Shown in pieces: positions 10,898 to 23,125 of a stretch of DNA of 64,000 bases. The position numbers and the translations under genes are program-made. The notes below the pieces were generated by a model. That model was not told where the DNA came from. It saw only the letters and a list, made by a program, of their open reading frames with translations, and made no database searches. Origin of the DNA: Nicotiana tabacum (Eukaryota > Streptophyta > Magnoliopsida > Solanales > Solanaceae); assembly GCF_000715075.1 (NCBI RefSeq), contig NC_134094.1:80677120-80741119 (forward strand), given 5' to 3'. How positions within the stretch are numbered: the stretch's first letter is position 1; every line of letters starts with the position of its first letter.

Positions 10898-11504
10898 GGA
10901 GTTTTTTCACCCCTCTGCTCATTGATTTTATCTTGTTAAGTATTGGGGACAATGCTTACTTTTATTTGAGGGGTGGAGAATTTGATTTGATTGGATAAAA
11001 TTGATGACATTGGATATAATAATTGGATGATTTATTTTGTTAGTTTTTAGTAGTTTGATACATTCAATAGTAATCTATAGTTTTGTTTTGGTAGTGTTAA
11101 TATTATGCTTTTATTTCTTGTTATTGATAATAAGCCTTTGGTTTTCTTAATGCCACAGTTATTTTTAGACTCTATCTTCTTTTACGGTCTATTTGCATGG
11201 GAGGTGAGGTAAAATTTTGTTGCTAGTCCAAGTGCTTGAGTGGATAGTCTAGAGCTTAGCCCGAATGTGCTTCAAGGTAAAATTTTGAGTTTGCTTGGTC
11301 TGAAAGATGATTGTAGGATTTTCTTGGACCATTTAAGCTTTCAATTGCCACCATATGATCATTATCCCTAGTCAACCCCCTTTGAGCCTTTTGCCTTTCT
11401 CCTTTGGTAACCTTGCTACAAGCCTTTCACGTATTGATCATGATCTCCTCTTGGCACCAGAACCTTCAAGCACCCATATGTAGTACGTGGCTCAAAACCT
11501 AAGT
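10898..11504 (+). other. 3' untranslated region of the Athila-type element
   Basis: No coding frame is seen. The phrase GGGGACAATGCTTACTTTTA near 10946, followed by a G-rich run, is typical (from memory) of the sequence after the last frame of these elements. Confidence 0.45.
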
Positions 11505-11516
11505 TTGGGGGGAGAG
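11505..11516 (+). other. Polypurine run, possible plus-strand primer site
   Basis: TTGGGGGGAGAG lies at the point where the primer for plus-strand synthesis is expected. No LTR start (TGATAAG) follows before the element is cut at 11731, so the true polypurine tract may instead lie in the missing part. Confidence 0.4.
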
Positions 11517-11731
11517 TTGAAAAATCTAAAAGAGGTACCAAGGAATTAAAAAGAGAGAAAATGAATGATATTCATGAAAGAGAAAGAAATAAAAGCAAGT
11601 AATGTGAACAAAAAGGAGCCCAAAAAGGAGGAAAATAGAGATTAATGAAATGAGCCGAGTATCTATAAAATAAAACTCAAGGAAGAAAAGGAATGAAATT
11701 TTCAACAAAGAGTGATGGAAAGTCTATCTAG

Positions 11732-14329
11732 TGTCACGCCCCGAACTCGGGGAGCGTGACCGGCGCTCAACAGAGTTACCCCGATTGAGCAAGCTTGTAC
11801 AATGTCGTCTACCCAACTCACCCATGAAAAGAGAAGAATACATTTCATTAATTAGACAATAAGAGGCATGTGAATAACACCAGTTCATTTCCATTAGTTA
11901 TGTCATTAACAAGTCTCTAAAATAGTACACTATACAATCATAGTTAAAGTGGAACAGATGATACGACTACAACATTTTTAGTTTAACCTTTCTAAAACAA
12001 GATACAACCCACACTATGTCTACGGAGCCTCTAACAGAAACAAAAGAGTGCTACGACAGTGCCGGCAACAAGGCCCCGGCTATACCTCAAAACGCTATGT
12101 ACAAAGGATAAGAGATACAGGACCCCGAAATGAAGTGGGGCTCACCAAGTCAGCTGAGGAGAGGGTGTGCTGCTATCATTGATCAATACCACCTGCTATG
12201 GAACCACCTGCATCCATTAAAGATAAAGTTCCCCCGGCAAAAGGGACGTTAGTACATATGAAATAGTACTAGTATGTAAAACTAAACACCCTCTCAATAG
12301 AACGAGTAACAGTAAACGGAGAAGAAAACATGAAATCAATAAGAGACTCAAACAGTATCAAGGTGTAAACTTAGGGGAAAGGTAAATTTCAAGTAGGCTT
12401 CAGTATTTTAAGTTGGGAGATCTTTAGCACCGATACACCCCTGTGTTTCTAGCAGGAGTCCGATCTCAGCCCGACCAGCTAAGCCATCTCACCCCGAGAC
12501 ATCCACTCACAATAACATCATGTACACGGCATGGCGTCCGATCTCAGTCTGTTCGGCTAAGCCATCTCACTACAATGTCGTGTGGGTCGACATCACATCA
12601 CATCTCGCTAGAAATAATCTCATCTCATTCAAGGGGAAACATCTCAACACATCATTCTCATCCCATATAAGGGGAAACAACCTCATCACATTAACATGGG
12701 GATTTACCCCTCAATCACTCCTACACTGGCACGTGTAGTTTCGGGGTTAGGTTATTTTGACCTACCCTTCCTCGGTGACTAAACGATACTCCCAAAGCAT
12801 TTATTTTTAAAAGGATTCACAACGCATTTCAACATCCTGTTCTTGCCTTTTTGTTTCATTGGCACTAATGGCCCCAAAAATAAAGTCATTGTTGGCACGT
12901 TGGACGTATTTCATATTCTATATTTACTGTTTCATTTTCAAACATCATCACGGATTGCCAACAACAAACATTTCTATTCAAGGCTTTAAATACACATTTG
13001 AGCAACTAACCAAATTAAGGGTCTTAGGAACATGTGATTTCTCACACAATTCGACATGCTAGTTTTCATTAGAATCACGTTTTCAAGTCATAACGTATTA
13101 ACACACAACTCATTCTTAAATCACCTTCTCAAATAGTAACTCAACATAACAAGAATATTTGGAATACATATTGAATGCATATATCTTTTGACACAAGGCT
13201 TATTCGAAATAATCAATTTATAATGAGCAACACGGGACTTACAAGGGCATTGTGGGGTTAAATTCTAAAAGAGGAGTTTAGCCAACATACCTCACTTTGA
13301 GCTTTCCTTAATTCACTACACAGTTCCGAAAATCCTAGCAACTTTGATCTATTTAGAGCTATAGCAAAATTGAATACAAATTAGGAAGGAGTTCATGTTC
13401 CCAACTCATTTTAGCATTTTATCAAACACTAGGTGGGCATTATTATTTCTAGCTTCTCCTATGGAGGATTTTCTTCACCCCACAACCCAAGGTCTACCCA
13501 TTTGAGTTCAACTACCTTCCCACAACTCATGAATGTACATGCATGCATAAACAACAACCCTCATCCTCAAAACCTTCCTCTGCATTACCTATTCCCAAAA
13601 ATAATTTCAAAATTCAAGGTTAGGGCTAGAATCTTACCTCCTGGTTGAAGACCTTGTGAGATTTCTTGTTGAATTTCAAGGCTTGAGCAAGATTTTGGAT
13701 GAACAATTAGCTTAGGGATTTCACCTCTCACTCTAGGGCACTCCATCTCTCTAAAAATACCAGATATTCCCTTCAAAAATGGTCCCTTACGACTAATTAT
13801 CGAGATAGGATCGGGTTCAAAAGTTAGAAAACATTGAAGCCCCGATGCAGATTTGCGGTTGCATATGCGACCGCATAACGCTTCTGCGGTCCGCGGAATA
13901 GACCGCATAATGGCCCTCCGGAACTGGGCACTCCTGCCTCACTCTGTGACTGGTCTGCGCTCCGCAGACCTATTCTACGGTCGCATAATGCGCCGCAGAA
14001 CTTCCCTTCAAAAACTTTTGTGTTGGATCTGCGATATGTATTGTGCAGCCCGCGAAATGATTATGAGGCCACATAATGGACCGCATAATGGTCCAAAAAC
14101 TTTCCCAAGTTTCTGCTTCCGTCAGCGGCAGATCTGCGGTCCGCAGATCAGTTCTGCGACCGCAGAATGGAATGCAGAAACGCCCTGCACTTCAAAAAAA
14201 TTTCTTCAACTCCCCAACGCACTGTTCAACCCAAAAAGTCTGAAACAATCTCTACAATCATCAATGCACAAGTCTACCTCGGCATCACGAAACCCTGAGT
14301 TTTAGGTAAAATTTTATAGGGCCTTACAT
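11732..14329 (-). repeat. 3' LTR of the minus-strand chromovirus
   Basis: Read on the minus strand it starts TGTAAGGCCC at 14329, directly after a purine-rich run (14330-14343), and ends ...GGGGCGTGACA at 11732 (2598 bp). It contains a palindrome array near its start and diverged copies of a repeat unit (12440-12600) related to the 90-bp tandem units at 18725-18994. Confidence 0.75.
13850..14175. repeat. Palindrome array in the chromovirus LTR
   Basis: Copies of TGCGGTCCGCAGA, TGCGACCGCAGA, GCATATGCGACCGCATAA and similar alternate with AT-rich spacers. Paired units such as 14131-14167 can form stacked hairpins. The array starts about 150 bp inside the LTR, in U3. Confidence 0.75.
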
Positions 14330-14343
14330 CCTCCCCCGCTTAG
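14330..14343 (-). other. Polypurine tract of the chromovirus
   Basis: On the minus strand the sequence AAGCGGGGGAGGA immediately precedes the 3' LTR start TGTAAGG, as expected for plus-strand priming. Confidence 0.65.
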
Positions 14344-14699
14344 GATCATTTGTCCTCTAATGAGGGTCGAAATCCGTCATTATCATCTACCGTGATTCAA
14401 CTATTACTTCACACACTAGCAGTCCCCAAATATTTGACCAACTCCCTAAATTTCCAAAATTTCGGTAGATTTTCCCCTCTAACTGGCCTATCCACCTGTC
14501 AGAGAATACCAGAAACCAATCCTAACAACACAACCACAACACAACGATGTAAAACAATATGAAAACAACACCGGAAACAACGCTATAAACATTGCATTAA
14601 CAAGAGGGAGTATACTTAACATAAGATGTACAAGGGAAATCATAATTTGTAGAAATTTAGCTCTTAACATCATGGATACAATTACATGGTTATTCAAAT

Positions 14700-17600
14700 A
14701 AATTAGGGTATTTCTTCTTCATTTCTTCCTCGGCCTCCCAGGTAGCCTCTTCAACCTGCTGGTTTCACCATAGTACTTTCACGGAGGCAATTTATTTATT
14801 TCTCAGCTTACAGACTTGCCTATCAAGAATGGCAATCGGAATTTCTTCATAAATCAGTTCTTCATTAATCTCTATAGTCTCAACCGGAACAATAAGCGAC
14901 GGGTCTTCAACCACCTTCTTCAACATGGATACATGAAACTTTGGGTGCACTAAAGATATCTCTGGAGGTAGTTCTAGCCTATAAACCACCTGACCGATCC
15001 TCTGAATGATTTAGTACGATCAGACATACCTTGGACTCAATTTCCTCTTCTCACCATACCGCATTACCCCCTTCATGGGGGAAACCTTCAAGAATACCCA
15101 ATCATCCTCTTGGAACTCCAAATTCCTACGATGTATATCCGAATAGGATTTCTAACGACTTTGGGCAGTTTTCAACCGTTCCGTAATAATCTTAACCTTT
15201 TCTATATCCCGATGTACGAGGTATGGTCCTATCAACTTTGCGTCCCCAATCTCGAACCATCCAATGGTAGATCTACATCTCCTACCATATAGATCCTCGA
15301 CCGGTGCCATCTGAATGCTAGCATGATAACTATTATTGTAAGCAAATTCTATGAGCGGCAAATGATCATCTCAGGTGCCTTTGAAGTCATGAACACAAGT
15401 GCGCAACATATCCTCGAGCGTCTGAATAGTCCACTTTGCTTTCCCGTCGGTCTGTGGATGAAAAGTTATACTAAGATTTACCTGAGTACCCAACCCTTGC
15501 TGAAATATCTTCCAAAAGTTAGTTTTGAACTGTTCCCCCCGATAACAAAAGATGGAAACTGGAGTGCCATGCAGCCTGACTGTTTCCTTGATATACAACT
15601 GAGTATACTGTTTTGTTGTGTCGATAGCCTTAACAGGTAAGAAGTGTGTTGATTCCGTGAGTCGATCCACAATCACCCAAATCGAGTCGAACTTGCAAGG
15701 AGTGCAAGGTAGTCCTACCACAAAGTCCATATTGATCATCTCCCATTTCCACATCGGAATTTGTATGTTCTATGCCAACCCACCGGACCTTTGGTGTTCG
15801 GCCTTCACTTGCTGACAATTTGGACATCTTTCCACAAAGTCTTCTACATTCTTCTTCATATCATTCCACCAGTAGACTTCCTTAAGATGATGGTACATCT
15901 TTGTAGAGCCCGAGTGCACGGAATACCTAGAAGTGTGAGCCTCGATCATGATTCTTTCCCGGAGATTATTCACGTTTGGAACACATAGTTGCCCTTAGTA
16001 CCTTAGTGTACCATCATCCATGCCAAGAGAAAAGGCCATGGTCTTATGTTTATGAATCCCCTCCTTCAACTGTACCAATAATGGGTCGTGGTATTGCTTT
16101 TCCTTGGCTTCCACAACAAGCGATGATTCAGCCCTATTTTGTACAATCACTCCTCCTTCACTAGAATCCGCAAGACGAACTCCCAAACTAGCCAACCGAT
16201 GAACCTCCTTGGCCAATGGCCTTTGATATGCCTCCAAGTGAGCCAAACTACCGATAGATTTCCGACTAAGAGCATCCGCTACAATATTAGCCTTCCTCGG
16301 ATGATACAGAATATCGATGTCGTAATCCTTGAGTAATTAAAGCCATCTTCTCTACCTCAGATTCAATTCCTTCTATTTGAAAATGTATTGAAGACTCTTA
16401 TGATCCGTGAATATATCCACATGGACCCCATATAGATAATGACGCCAAATCATCAATGCAAATAGCACCGCCGCAAGCTCTAAGTCATGTGTTGGATAGT
16501 TCTTTGATTCTTGAGTTGCCTAGAAGCATAAGCTACTACCTTGCCATGTTGCATTAATACACACCCAAGTCTGATTCTTGAAGCATCACAATATACCACA
16601 AACCCATTTGTACCGTCTAGTAGAGTCAACATTGGTGTCGTAGTCAATCTCTATTTCAACTCCTGAAAGCTTCTTTCACAAGCATCTGGCCATTGGAACT
16701 TAACCGCCTTCTGCGTCAATTTAGTCAACGGAGAGGCAAGGGTAGAGAACCCCTCCACAAACTTCCTGTAATATCCAGCTAAGCCCAAGAAACTGTGAAT
16801 CTCTATTGGGGTAGTAGGTCTAGGCCAATTCTTCACCCCTGAAATCTTTTGAGGATCAACCTTAATTCCTTCTCTAGAAACAACGTGACCCAAGAACGTG
16901 ATTCAAGCCAAAATTCACATTTCAAAAACTTCGCATACAACTGGTGTTGACGAAGAGTCTGTAAAACTGCCCTAAGGTGATCGGCATAGTCCTCTCTACC
17001 TCGTGAATATACAAGGATATCATCAATAAACACTATCACAAAAGAGTCGAGGAACGGCTTGAAAACTCGGTTCATAATATCCATGAAAGCTGTCGGGGCA
17101 TTTGTTAGCCCAAAAGACATTATCAGAAATTCAAAAGTGCCTATATTGGGTCCTGAAAGCTGTTTTCGGAATATCCTGCTCCCTGATCTTCAATTGGTGA
17201 TACCCGGATCTTAAATCGATCTTGGAGAAGTACTTAGCACCTTGAAATTAGTCAAACAAGTCATCTATCCTTGGCAGTGGGTACTTATTCTTGATCGTGA
17301 CCTTGTTGAGCTGTCGATAGTCAATACACATTCTCAGTGGGCCGTCTTTATTCCTTACAAAAAGGACCAGTGCGCCCCAAGGCGACACACTCGGCCGGAG
17401 GAAACCCTTCTCTAAGAAATACTTCAATTGTTCCTTTAGCTCCTTCAGTTCTGTAGGTGCCATTCTGTAGGGCAGAATAGATATAGGATGCGTTCCTAGC
17501 ATCACATCAATCCTAAAATCAATCTCCCTGTCTGGTGGGATCCTAGGGATAAAGACCCCCAAAACTTTATTCACAACAGGCACGAACTCAAGTGTAGGTG

Positions 17601-18288
17601 CCTCAGCATCGGTGTCCGTAACCCGGACCAAGTGTTAATCATCTCTGTGGCCTTACGGTAAGAAATAAATCTACCCTTCAGCACCACATCATCCCCCTTC
17701 CATTCAATCACTGACTCATTTGGAAATTCAAGCCTAACGGTTCTGGTTCGACAATCAAGCTTAGTGAAACATGAATAAAGCCAACCCATCCCCATTATTA
17801 TATAAAAATCAACCATCCCCAATTCAATGAGATCAGCCATGGTGTCCCGACCACGCACCGTGACAACACAATCCCTATAAACTCGCGCGGCCACAATAGA
17901 CTCACCAACCGGAGTAGATACAGAGAACGACTCGTGGAGTTGTTCCGGTTCTATCCCAAATTCCATAGCAACATAGGGAGTGACATAGGAAAAAAATGGA
18001 ACCGGGATCAATAAGAGCATACACATCATGAGATTGAACAGTCAATATACTTGTGACAACATCTGGAGAAGCCTCTGAACTCTAGCGGCCCTTCATAGCA
18101 TAGAAACGGATGGGTCCTCCTGAACTATGTGTACCACCCCTAGCTAAACCACGCCTTGCGGGTGTTGGAGTGCCTCGAGCTGGAGGAGGTGTTGCGGATG
18201 TAGTAGCTGAAGAACAGGCTAGTTGTGATGCACCCATGCCCATGCTATAGTGAGACGAATGGTAATCCCTCTGAATGTGACCCCTCAT
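14700..18288 (-). pseudogene. Chromovirus gag-pol relic
   Basis: From 5' to 3' on the minus strand: the end of gag with a GHIQRD knuckle remnant (18082-18288), aspartic protease (17571-18029), reverse transcriptase (16833-17631, active site FIDD near 17020), RNase H (16260-16893), integrase zinc finger (15770-15973, CPNCQQ), integrase core (15371-15754), the integrase C-terminal part (15152-15361) and a chromodomain-like tail (14700-14989). The protease DPGS motif is separated from the rest by an indel at a 7-base homopolymer near 17990. The reverse transcriptase has a Gln-to-stop change near 17248 and two frameshifts. In the integrase the second catalytic Asp is Tyr (codon 15542-15544) and the catalytic Glu is Lys. 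This copy is inactive. Confidence 0.88.
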
Positions 18289-19708
18289 CCCACGATATTC
18301 ATGTAAATTATGTAAGTCCCGAGTGATTCATTATGAAACTGGCTATTTCGAGTAAGATTGAGTTGGAAGATTTATGTTCAACAAGCATCCCAAATGCTTT
18401 ACTCATGTTATGTTACCAATTGAGGATGTGTTAAAATATGGGTTGTGCATTAATAATGTTTCGACTTTAAGTCAAGTTCAAATGAAGGCTATTATGCCAA
18501 ATTTTGTGAAATATCTCTATGTGCCTTAGACTCTAAATTGCTCACATGTGTACTACACACCTTGAATTGAATTGTATTTGTTGTTGATGATGATAATGAT
18601 ATTTCAAATTGATAAGGTGAGCATGAAATACTGAATATGGCCAACGTGCCAAGAATGATCTTATAATTATGACCATTAGTGCCAATGAAATGAAAAGAAG
18701 TGAAAGTAATATGAAATGCGATGATTGATATTGAGAGAAATTGTGGTTGATGTCTCTAATGAGATGGCCTAGCCGATCGGGTCGTGATCAGACTCCATGT
18801 TAAAGACGGTGGTATTGATATGGAGGAAAATTGTGGTTGATGTCCCTAATGAGATGGCCTATCCGATCGGCTCGTGATCGGACTCCATGTTAAAGACGGT
18901 GGTATTGATATTGAGAGAAATTGTGGTTGATGTCTCTAATGAGATGGCCTAGCCGATCGGGTCGTGATCGGACTCCGTGCTGAGAGTACGGTGGTACTGG
19001 TATTGTGAATAATGGTATTGTGGACAATGGTATATCGATACTAAAAATCTCCCAATGTGAGATATGGAAATTAATTTGAACATTGTCTTGATCCTAAATT
19101 GAGGTTTGATATTGATTAAGGCTTTCATTGATATTATGATAATCTTGTTGTATTATTTGTCATTCTATTGAGAGGGTGTTTAGTTATACATACTAGTGCT
19201 ATTCGACAGTACTAACGTCCCTTTTGCCGGGGGCGCTGCATCTTTCAATGGATGTAGGTGGTTCCACAGCAGGAGATATCGATCAGTGATAGCAGTACAC
19301 CTTCTTCCCAGCTGACTTGGTGAGCCCACTTCATCCTGGGGTTATGTATCTTTTGTACTTTGTGTATTCGGTTTAAGGTATAGCCGGGCTTTGTTGCCGG
19401 CATTATCATTGTACTGTTCTTTATCTATAGAGGCTCCGTAGACATAATGTGGGATGCGTATTGGTGCTGGGAAAGACAAACTATGCTATGTTGTGGTTGT
19501 ATTACTTGTCCATTTGAAACTTTAAAAATGGTGAAACTTATGGTAAGAAATTGGTAATTGCAGACATGACCACTTTATTGTTTAATTAAGAAAAATATAT
19601 ATTCTCTTTATTCATCAATGAGTTTGGGTAAAAGGAATCTAACAGGCTTGCTCGGTCGGGTTCACTCGGTTGAGCGCCGGTCGCGCTCCTCGGTTTTGGG
19701 GCGTGACA
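18287..19708 (+). repeat. 5'-truncated LTR fragment, inverted relative to the neighbouring gag-pol
   Basis: The sequence from GTGGGAT-like bases at about 18281-18289 onward matches, on the plus strand, the inner part of the LTR read on the minus strand at 61273-62380. It ends in the family's LTR terminus GGGGCGTGACA at 19708. It contains three 90-bp tandem units. Confidence 0.75.
18725..18994 (+). repeat. Three 90-bp tandem repeats inside the LTR
   Basis: The units start at 18725, 18815 and 18905, each containing GAGATGGCCTANCCGATCGG and a GTCGTGATC phrase. Units 1 and 3 are almost identical over their first 60 bp, while unit 2 differs at several positions. Confidence 0.8.
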
Positions 19709-21598
19709 ATTATTTTATTTAATAATATTGTACCTCTTGTAGTGAAAGCTTGACACACACTAAATCTGATTTTTAATAACAATTAGAGATCTAAATTTAA
19801 TTATAAAAGTAATACTTAATGGTAAATGAAAGATAATTATAAAAAAGTTAACTTGTAGAAGAATCCGAGACGAAAATCAAGAAATCATGCCTACAACTTG
19901 AGAATAAAAAAAAAATCTACACTTCACAAGTTATAGGTAAGTATTCCACATAATTTCTCATAATTTAGAGATTTTTTTAAATTATTTTTAGCCGAATCCC
20001 TGCACCCATATCCGTATTAGGATCCGTATCCCCAATCTTAGAATTTACATCTCAAAGGATCCGATCTCTAAATCCGCACCCGTGTTGGATACCCTCACCT
20101 GTGTCCGAGCAACTTAGCTTATATAAATTATCTTTCTGCAAGGTTTATTTTGGTATTTATTTTTTGAAAATCTCGTTTCACTTCAATGAAGCGCTTCACG
20201 CTTTAAGAGAATCAGGGCTTTGTCGCTTCACTTCACGCTCGCCCTGGAAAGAAAAACTACTTCCTTAGTTGCGCATGAGACGCAAAATTTGAGTTGAAAA
20301 TCTGACACGTGTCAATTATTAATTGGACACTCGAATAATTACATTTAATGTGTTTTTGTCTGATTTTTTTCTCCTAATTTCATTCATACACCAAGCATCA
20401 GATGCACCACCATTCTTCCCTTTGGATTTTCCCATCACCTTCCAGCTATCCCTGATTTCCAACCATGTCTAGCTTGACTAAGAACTACTTAAAACCTTCA
20501 TCCCCTGTGCTCTCTCAATTAAATATCAAAAGAAAATTAATAAAACAGCTCATGAGCATCTTTTACAAAAAAAACTCAATGTTAGAAACAAATACAATCC
20601 TCAAACCTTTGCAATACTGGAATAGGACAAGACAAAAAGAAAAAGTCAAATCCTGCGACGTTGTTATCAGATCCAACTGACAACACCCTCTTGATCCTTC
20701 ATTGAGGCAGGAATGAGTCCGTTGATGCCCTCTTAAACTCTTTGTTTTTTTAAAAGAATGCACTCTTAAACTCTTAACTAATAGATATTCGACGATGGGG
20801 ATATGCTGCCGGATTTGGAGATGGACATAGAGATTCTTGTTGATTTCTCAGTTAGTAGCAGGGAGAACAGCTACAGCTTCGTCGTTAATGGCGGAATCTT
20901 ACCGATAAAGCTGACTTTTGGAAAAAATATAGAAGAAATAAAAAAACACAAAGGAACTCATCTTATTCTCCAAGCAATGCAAATAACATTCAAAAATCCA
21001 ATTTCAATCTTAAATTTTGTTCTATTTGGTGGAGAGGAAGCAATCTTAATGTTCTTGTTCACAGTTCCACAATAATTAGGGGGGTGAAGGAGATGACAGT
21101 TATTGAGGAGTGTTAAGGGTTAATTAGAGTTAACTAGTGTAAAAAAGAGTAATAAAAAGAAGGGGGGAAAAGGTGTCAAAAAAAAAGGGAAAAAGTTAAA
21201 ACTTAATGAATTGCTGAGCGCTGATGTGGAATACGTCCCAGGGTGGTAGTAGTTCCACTCCAAACAAGAATAAGGGGGTAAAAGGACGCCTGTAAAGTTT
21301 GCATGTGTAAGTGACTTTTTGGGACAATTTTTTTTTTTTTTTTTTTTGGGGAGGCGGGGGGATGAAGTGTGTAGTTTCCCGAAGACAAAAATGAAAAGTT
21401 TGTCCTCATTTAGCTATTTATTTTTAATATTTATCGTCCCTGTAATCTAAGCTCTAGAACTAGCTGTCTCTTGTCACCGGAACAATATGAAAGGATCACA
21501 AATCATCAAAGAAACAGCTTCAAGATTCACTTCTGCAAACCCAGATCTAGTGGTGGAAATATAGCATCAAAAAAGGGCATATGGATATATTGACATAC
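19709..21598. other. Spacer between chromovirus and importin alpha relic
   Basis: AT-rich DNA with no convincing gene. Two plus-strand open frames (20465-20680 and 20803-21075) have no recognisable domain. A GCTTCA/GAAGCG-rich patch at 20175-20245 resembles the hAT end near 22980. The reverse complement of the expected last importin alpha exon (tenth ARM repeat and acidic C-terminus) was sought here and not found. A run of about 20 T lies near 21330. Confidence 0.45.
20303..20314. promoter_or_regulatory. 12-bp palindrome containing a CACGTG G-box
   Basis: TGACACGTGTCA is a perfect palindrome with a G-box core, the site bound by plant bZIP and bHLH factors. No promoter context is evident nearby, so it may be chance or part of an unrecognised repeat. 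Confidence 0.3.
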
Positions 21599-22821
21599 CT
21601 GATCTGGTCATGAGATCCTCCAGAAGTAGCATTTGAGATAGCCCATGCCGCCTCTTTCTTAATATCAAATTCTGCATGCTGCAAGAGGTGTACCAAGGGA
21701 AGAATGATATTGGCCTCGATAACAGCCTGTTGAAAAGGAAATGAGCATACATTGCTGCATTAGTGGGGGAAAAAAGATAGGAATGCTGACACTTCCCGTT
21801 TCAAGAAGTGGGGGAAAAAACTCTGGACAAAAGGAAGAAAATCTTATAGAAATTCTTTTTTTTTTTAAAAGAACCTTCTGATGATTGTCAGAAACAGTTA
21901 TCCTGGAAGCTAATCCAACTCCGGTTGAACATGGATCCTCATAAAACTTAGGATCCATGCTTTTTATTTTTATTTTTAATTTTCTTTGCTAAGCAGCAAA
22001 ATGCAGTCCATTAAAATTAAATAGTTTTCACCACTAGTCAGCAGCCAACACTTAAAACGAATCCTCCATCGGCTGGAGTAGTTGGTTCTCCTGAGAGTAA
22101 CGACACCAGGATCTACAACCCCAAGGCAATGGAGGGTAAATTCATAAACTAAGCTTTAGGTCAATTGCAATTGGCTGTTTCCATTCTATTCAGAGCTTGG
22201 ACTAAGCTGTTAGCAAACTTTCTAGTAAGCATTTCTAGTCAGCTAAGGACACAAAAGAATACCTATGGGCTATAGTGGTCAGAATATTACCAATCACAGA
22301 ACTGATTGACAAGCCCCCAAGAGGATCAGAGAAGATGCTGCAGACTAGAGTAGTGAACATACCTTTATCTCAAAATCGCAAAAAAGTTAATACTACAATA
22401 TAAGTGAAAAGACTACTGAATTGAAGGTTCAGAAGGGGTGCGAACTGCCTATAAAAGTTGGAGGAAAGAACTTTGAACAGGTAGCCCATAACGAATAAAT
22501 ACTATCAAAGTATACAGAAAAATATGATGGAGCTTTAAAAGAGACTCGTTAGACCCATTTCGGTTCATAAAAAGTTGAACTTATATCAATTTGGATCAAC
22601 CTCTACTCACATACAATATAACTTCAACATTTTCCTTAATACCTGTGCGACCCTATGTATATGGATCATTTATATGTGAAATAGGTGCAAGTACTTTGTG
22701 CATATTCTTCAAAACATACTAAAAATTAGAAAAAAAAACTACATTTTCGCATATTGAATACTCACATATACACAGTTCCGTTGTACTTACCCACAGCCAA
22801 CTCCTAACTAGGTCACTTGAT

Positions 22822-22978
22822 TTTTTTTAAAGCCGAGAATCCTCGAGGGAGAGTGGCAGACAATTTGAAACTCGGTGGACAATAGGCCCGCCCTTCTACC
22901 CTTTCCCAGTTATATACTAGACTTTTGTTTATGGTAAGATTCAAACCCGTGACGTGCGCCTAACCCACATACAGTGTT
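22822..22978 (-). mobile_element. Probable tRNA-derived SINE in importin intron 8
   Basis: On the minus strand the sequence has a box-A-like part (GTGGGTTAGGCGCACG), a box-B-like part (GGGTTTGAATC) and an A-rich tail, seen on the plus strand as a T run near 22822. No clear target duplication was found, partly because the hAT end abuts it. Confidence 0.4.
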
Positions 22979-22981
22979 ATA

Positions 22982-23125
22982 AATAGCGCTCGCTTCAGCG
23001 CTAATAGCGTGAGGCGAGGCGAGGCGAGGCGAGACAGTGTCGCTACAGACCCTCTGTTGCGTTGCGTTTCAAAAAGCGCTCGCCTCTGCCTGTGTGGCGA
23101 GAGGCGACAGTGTCGCGAGAAGCGA
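22982..23125. repeat. GCGAGG-rich subterminal repeats of the hAT element
   Basis: Repeated GAGGC pentamers (four or more in tandem near 23011-23032) and interspersed AGCGCTCGCC and GTGTCGC motifs occur on both strands. This is the usual picture of transposase-binding subterminal repeats in hAT elements. Confidence 0.6.

Larger units (their letters stand above)
4517..11731 (+). mobile_element. Athila/Tat-type Ty3/gypsy retrotransposon, internally deleted and 3'-truncated
   Basis: In order: 5' LTR (4517-6032), tRNA-Asp-type primer-binding site (6038-6056), the end of RNase H and the integrase (6076-7636), a noncoding block with palindromes and a TATA box (7770-8840), an env-like frame (9065-10897), a 3' untranslated region and a polypurine run (11505-11516). 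Gag, protease and reverse transcriptase are missing between the primer site and RNase H. The element stops at 11731 where the chromovirus LTR starts, and no 3' LTR was found before or after that insertion. The clade call rests on the primer-site type and the third, env-like frame after pol. Confidence 0.8.
11732..19708 (-). mobile_element. Rearranged Ty3/gypsy chromovirus with an inverted LTR fragment
   Basis: A minus-strand gag-pol relic (14700-18288) is bordered on the left by its 3' LTR in the same orientation (11732-14329). On the right lies an LTR fragment of the same family in the opposite orientation (18287-19708). Both outer ends therefore read TGTCACGCCCC inward. The five bases outside the two ends (TCTAG and ATTAT) do not match, so this is not a simple insertion. 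A chromodomain-like C-terminus suggests the Tekay/Del group; the subclade is uncertain. Confidence 0.8.

Noticed and set aside
11732..19708. Simple intact LTR retrotransposon bounded by TGTCACGCCCC and GGGGCGTGACA
   Set aside because: The two LTR pieces are in opposite orientation, one is truncated, and there is no matching target duplication.
20803..21075. 90-codon plus-strand open frame as a gene
   Set aside because: No domain, promoter, intron or neighbour supports it. I left it as unexplained spacer.
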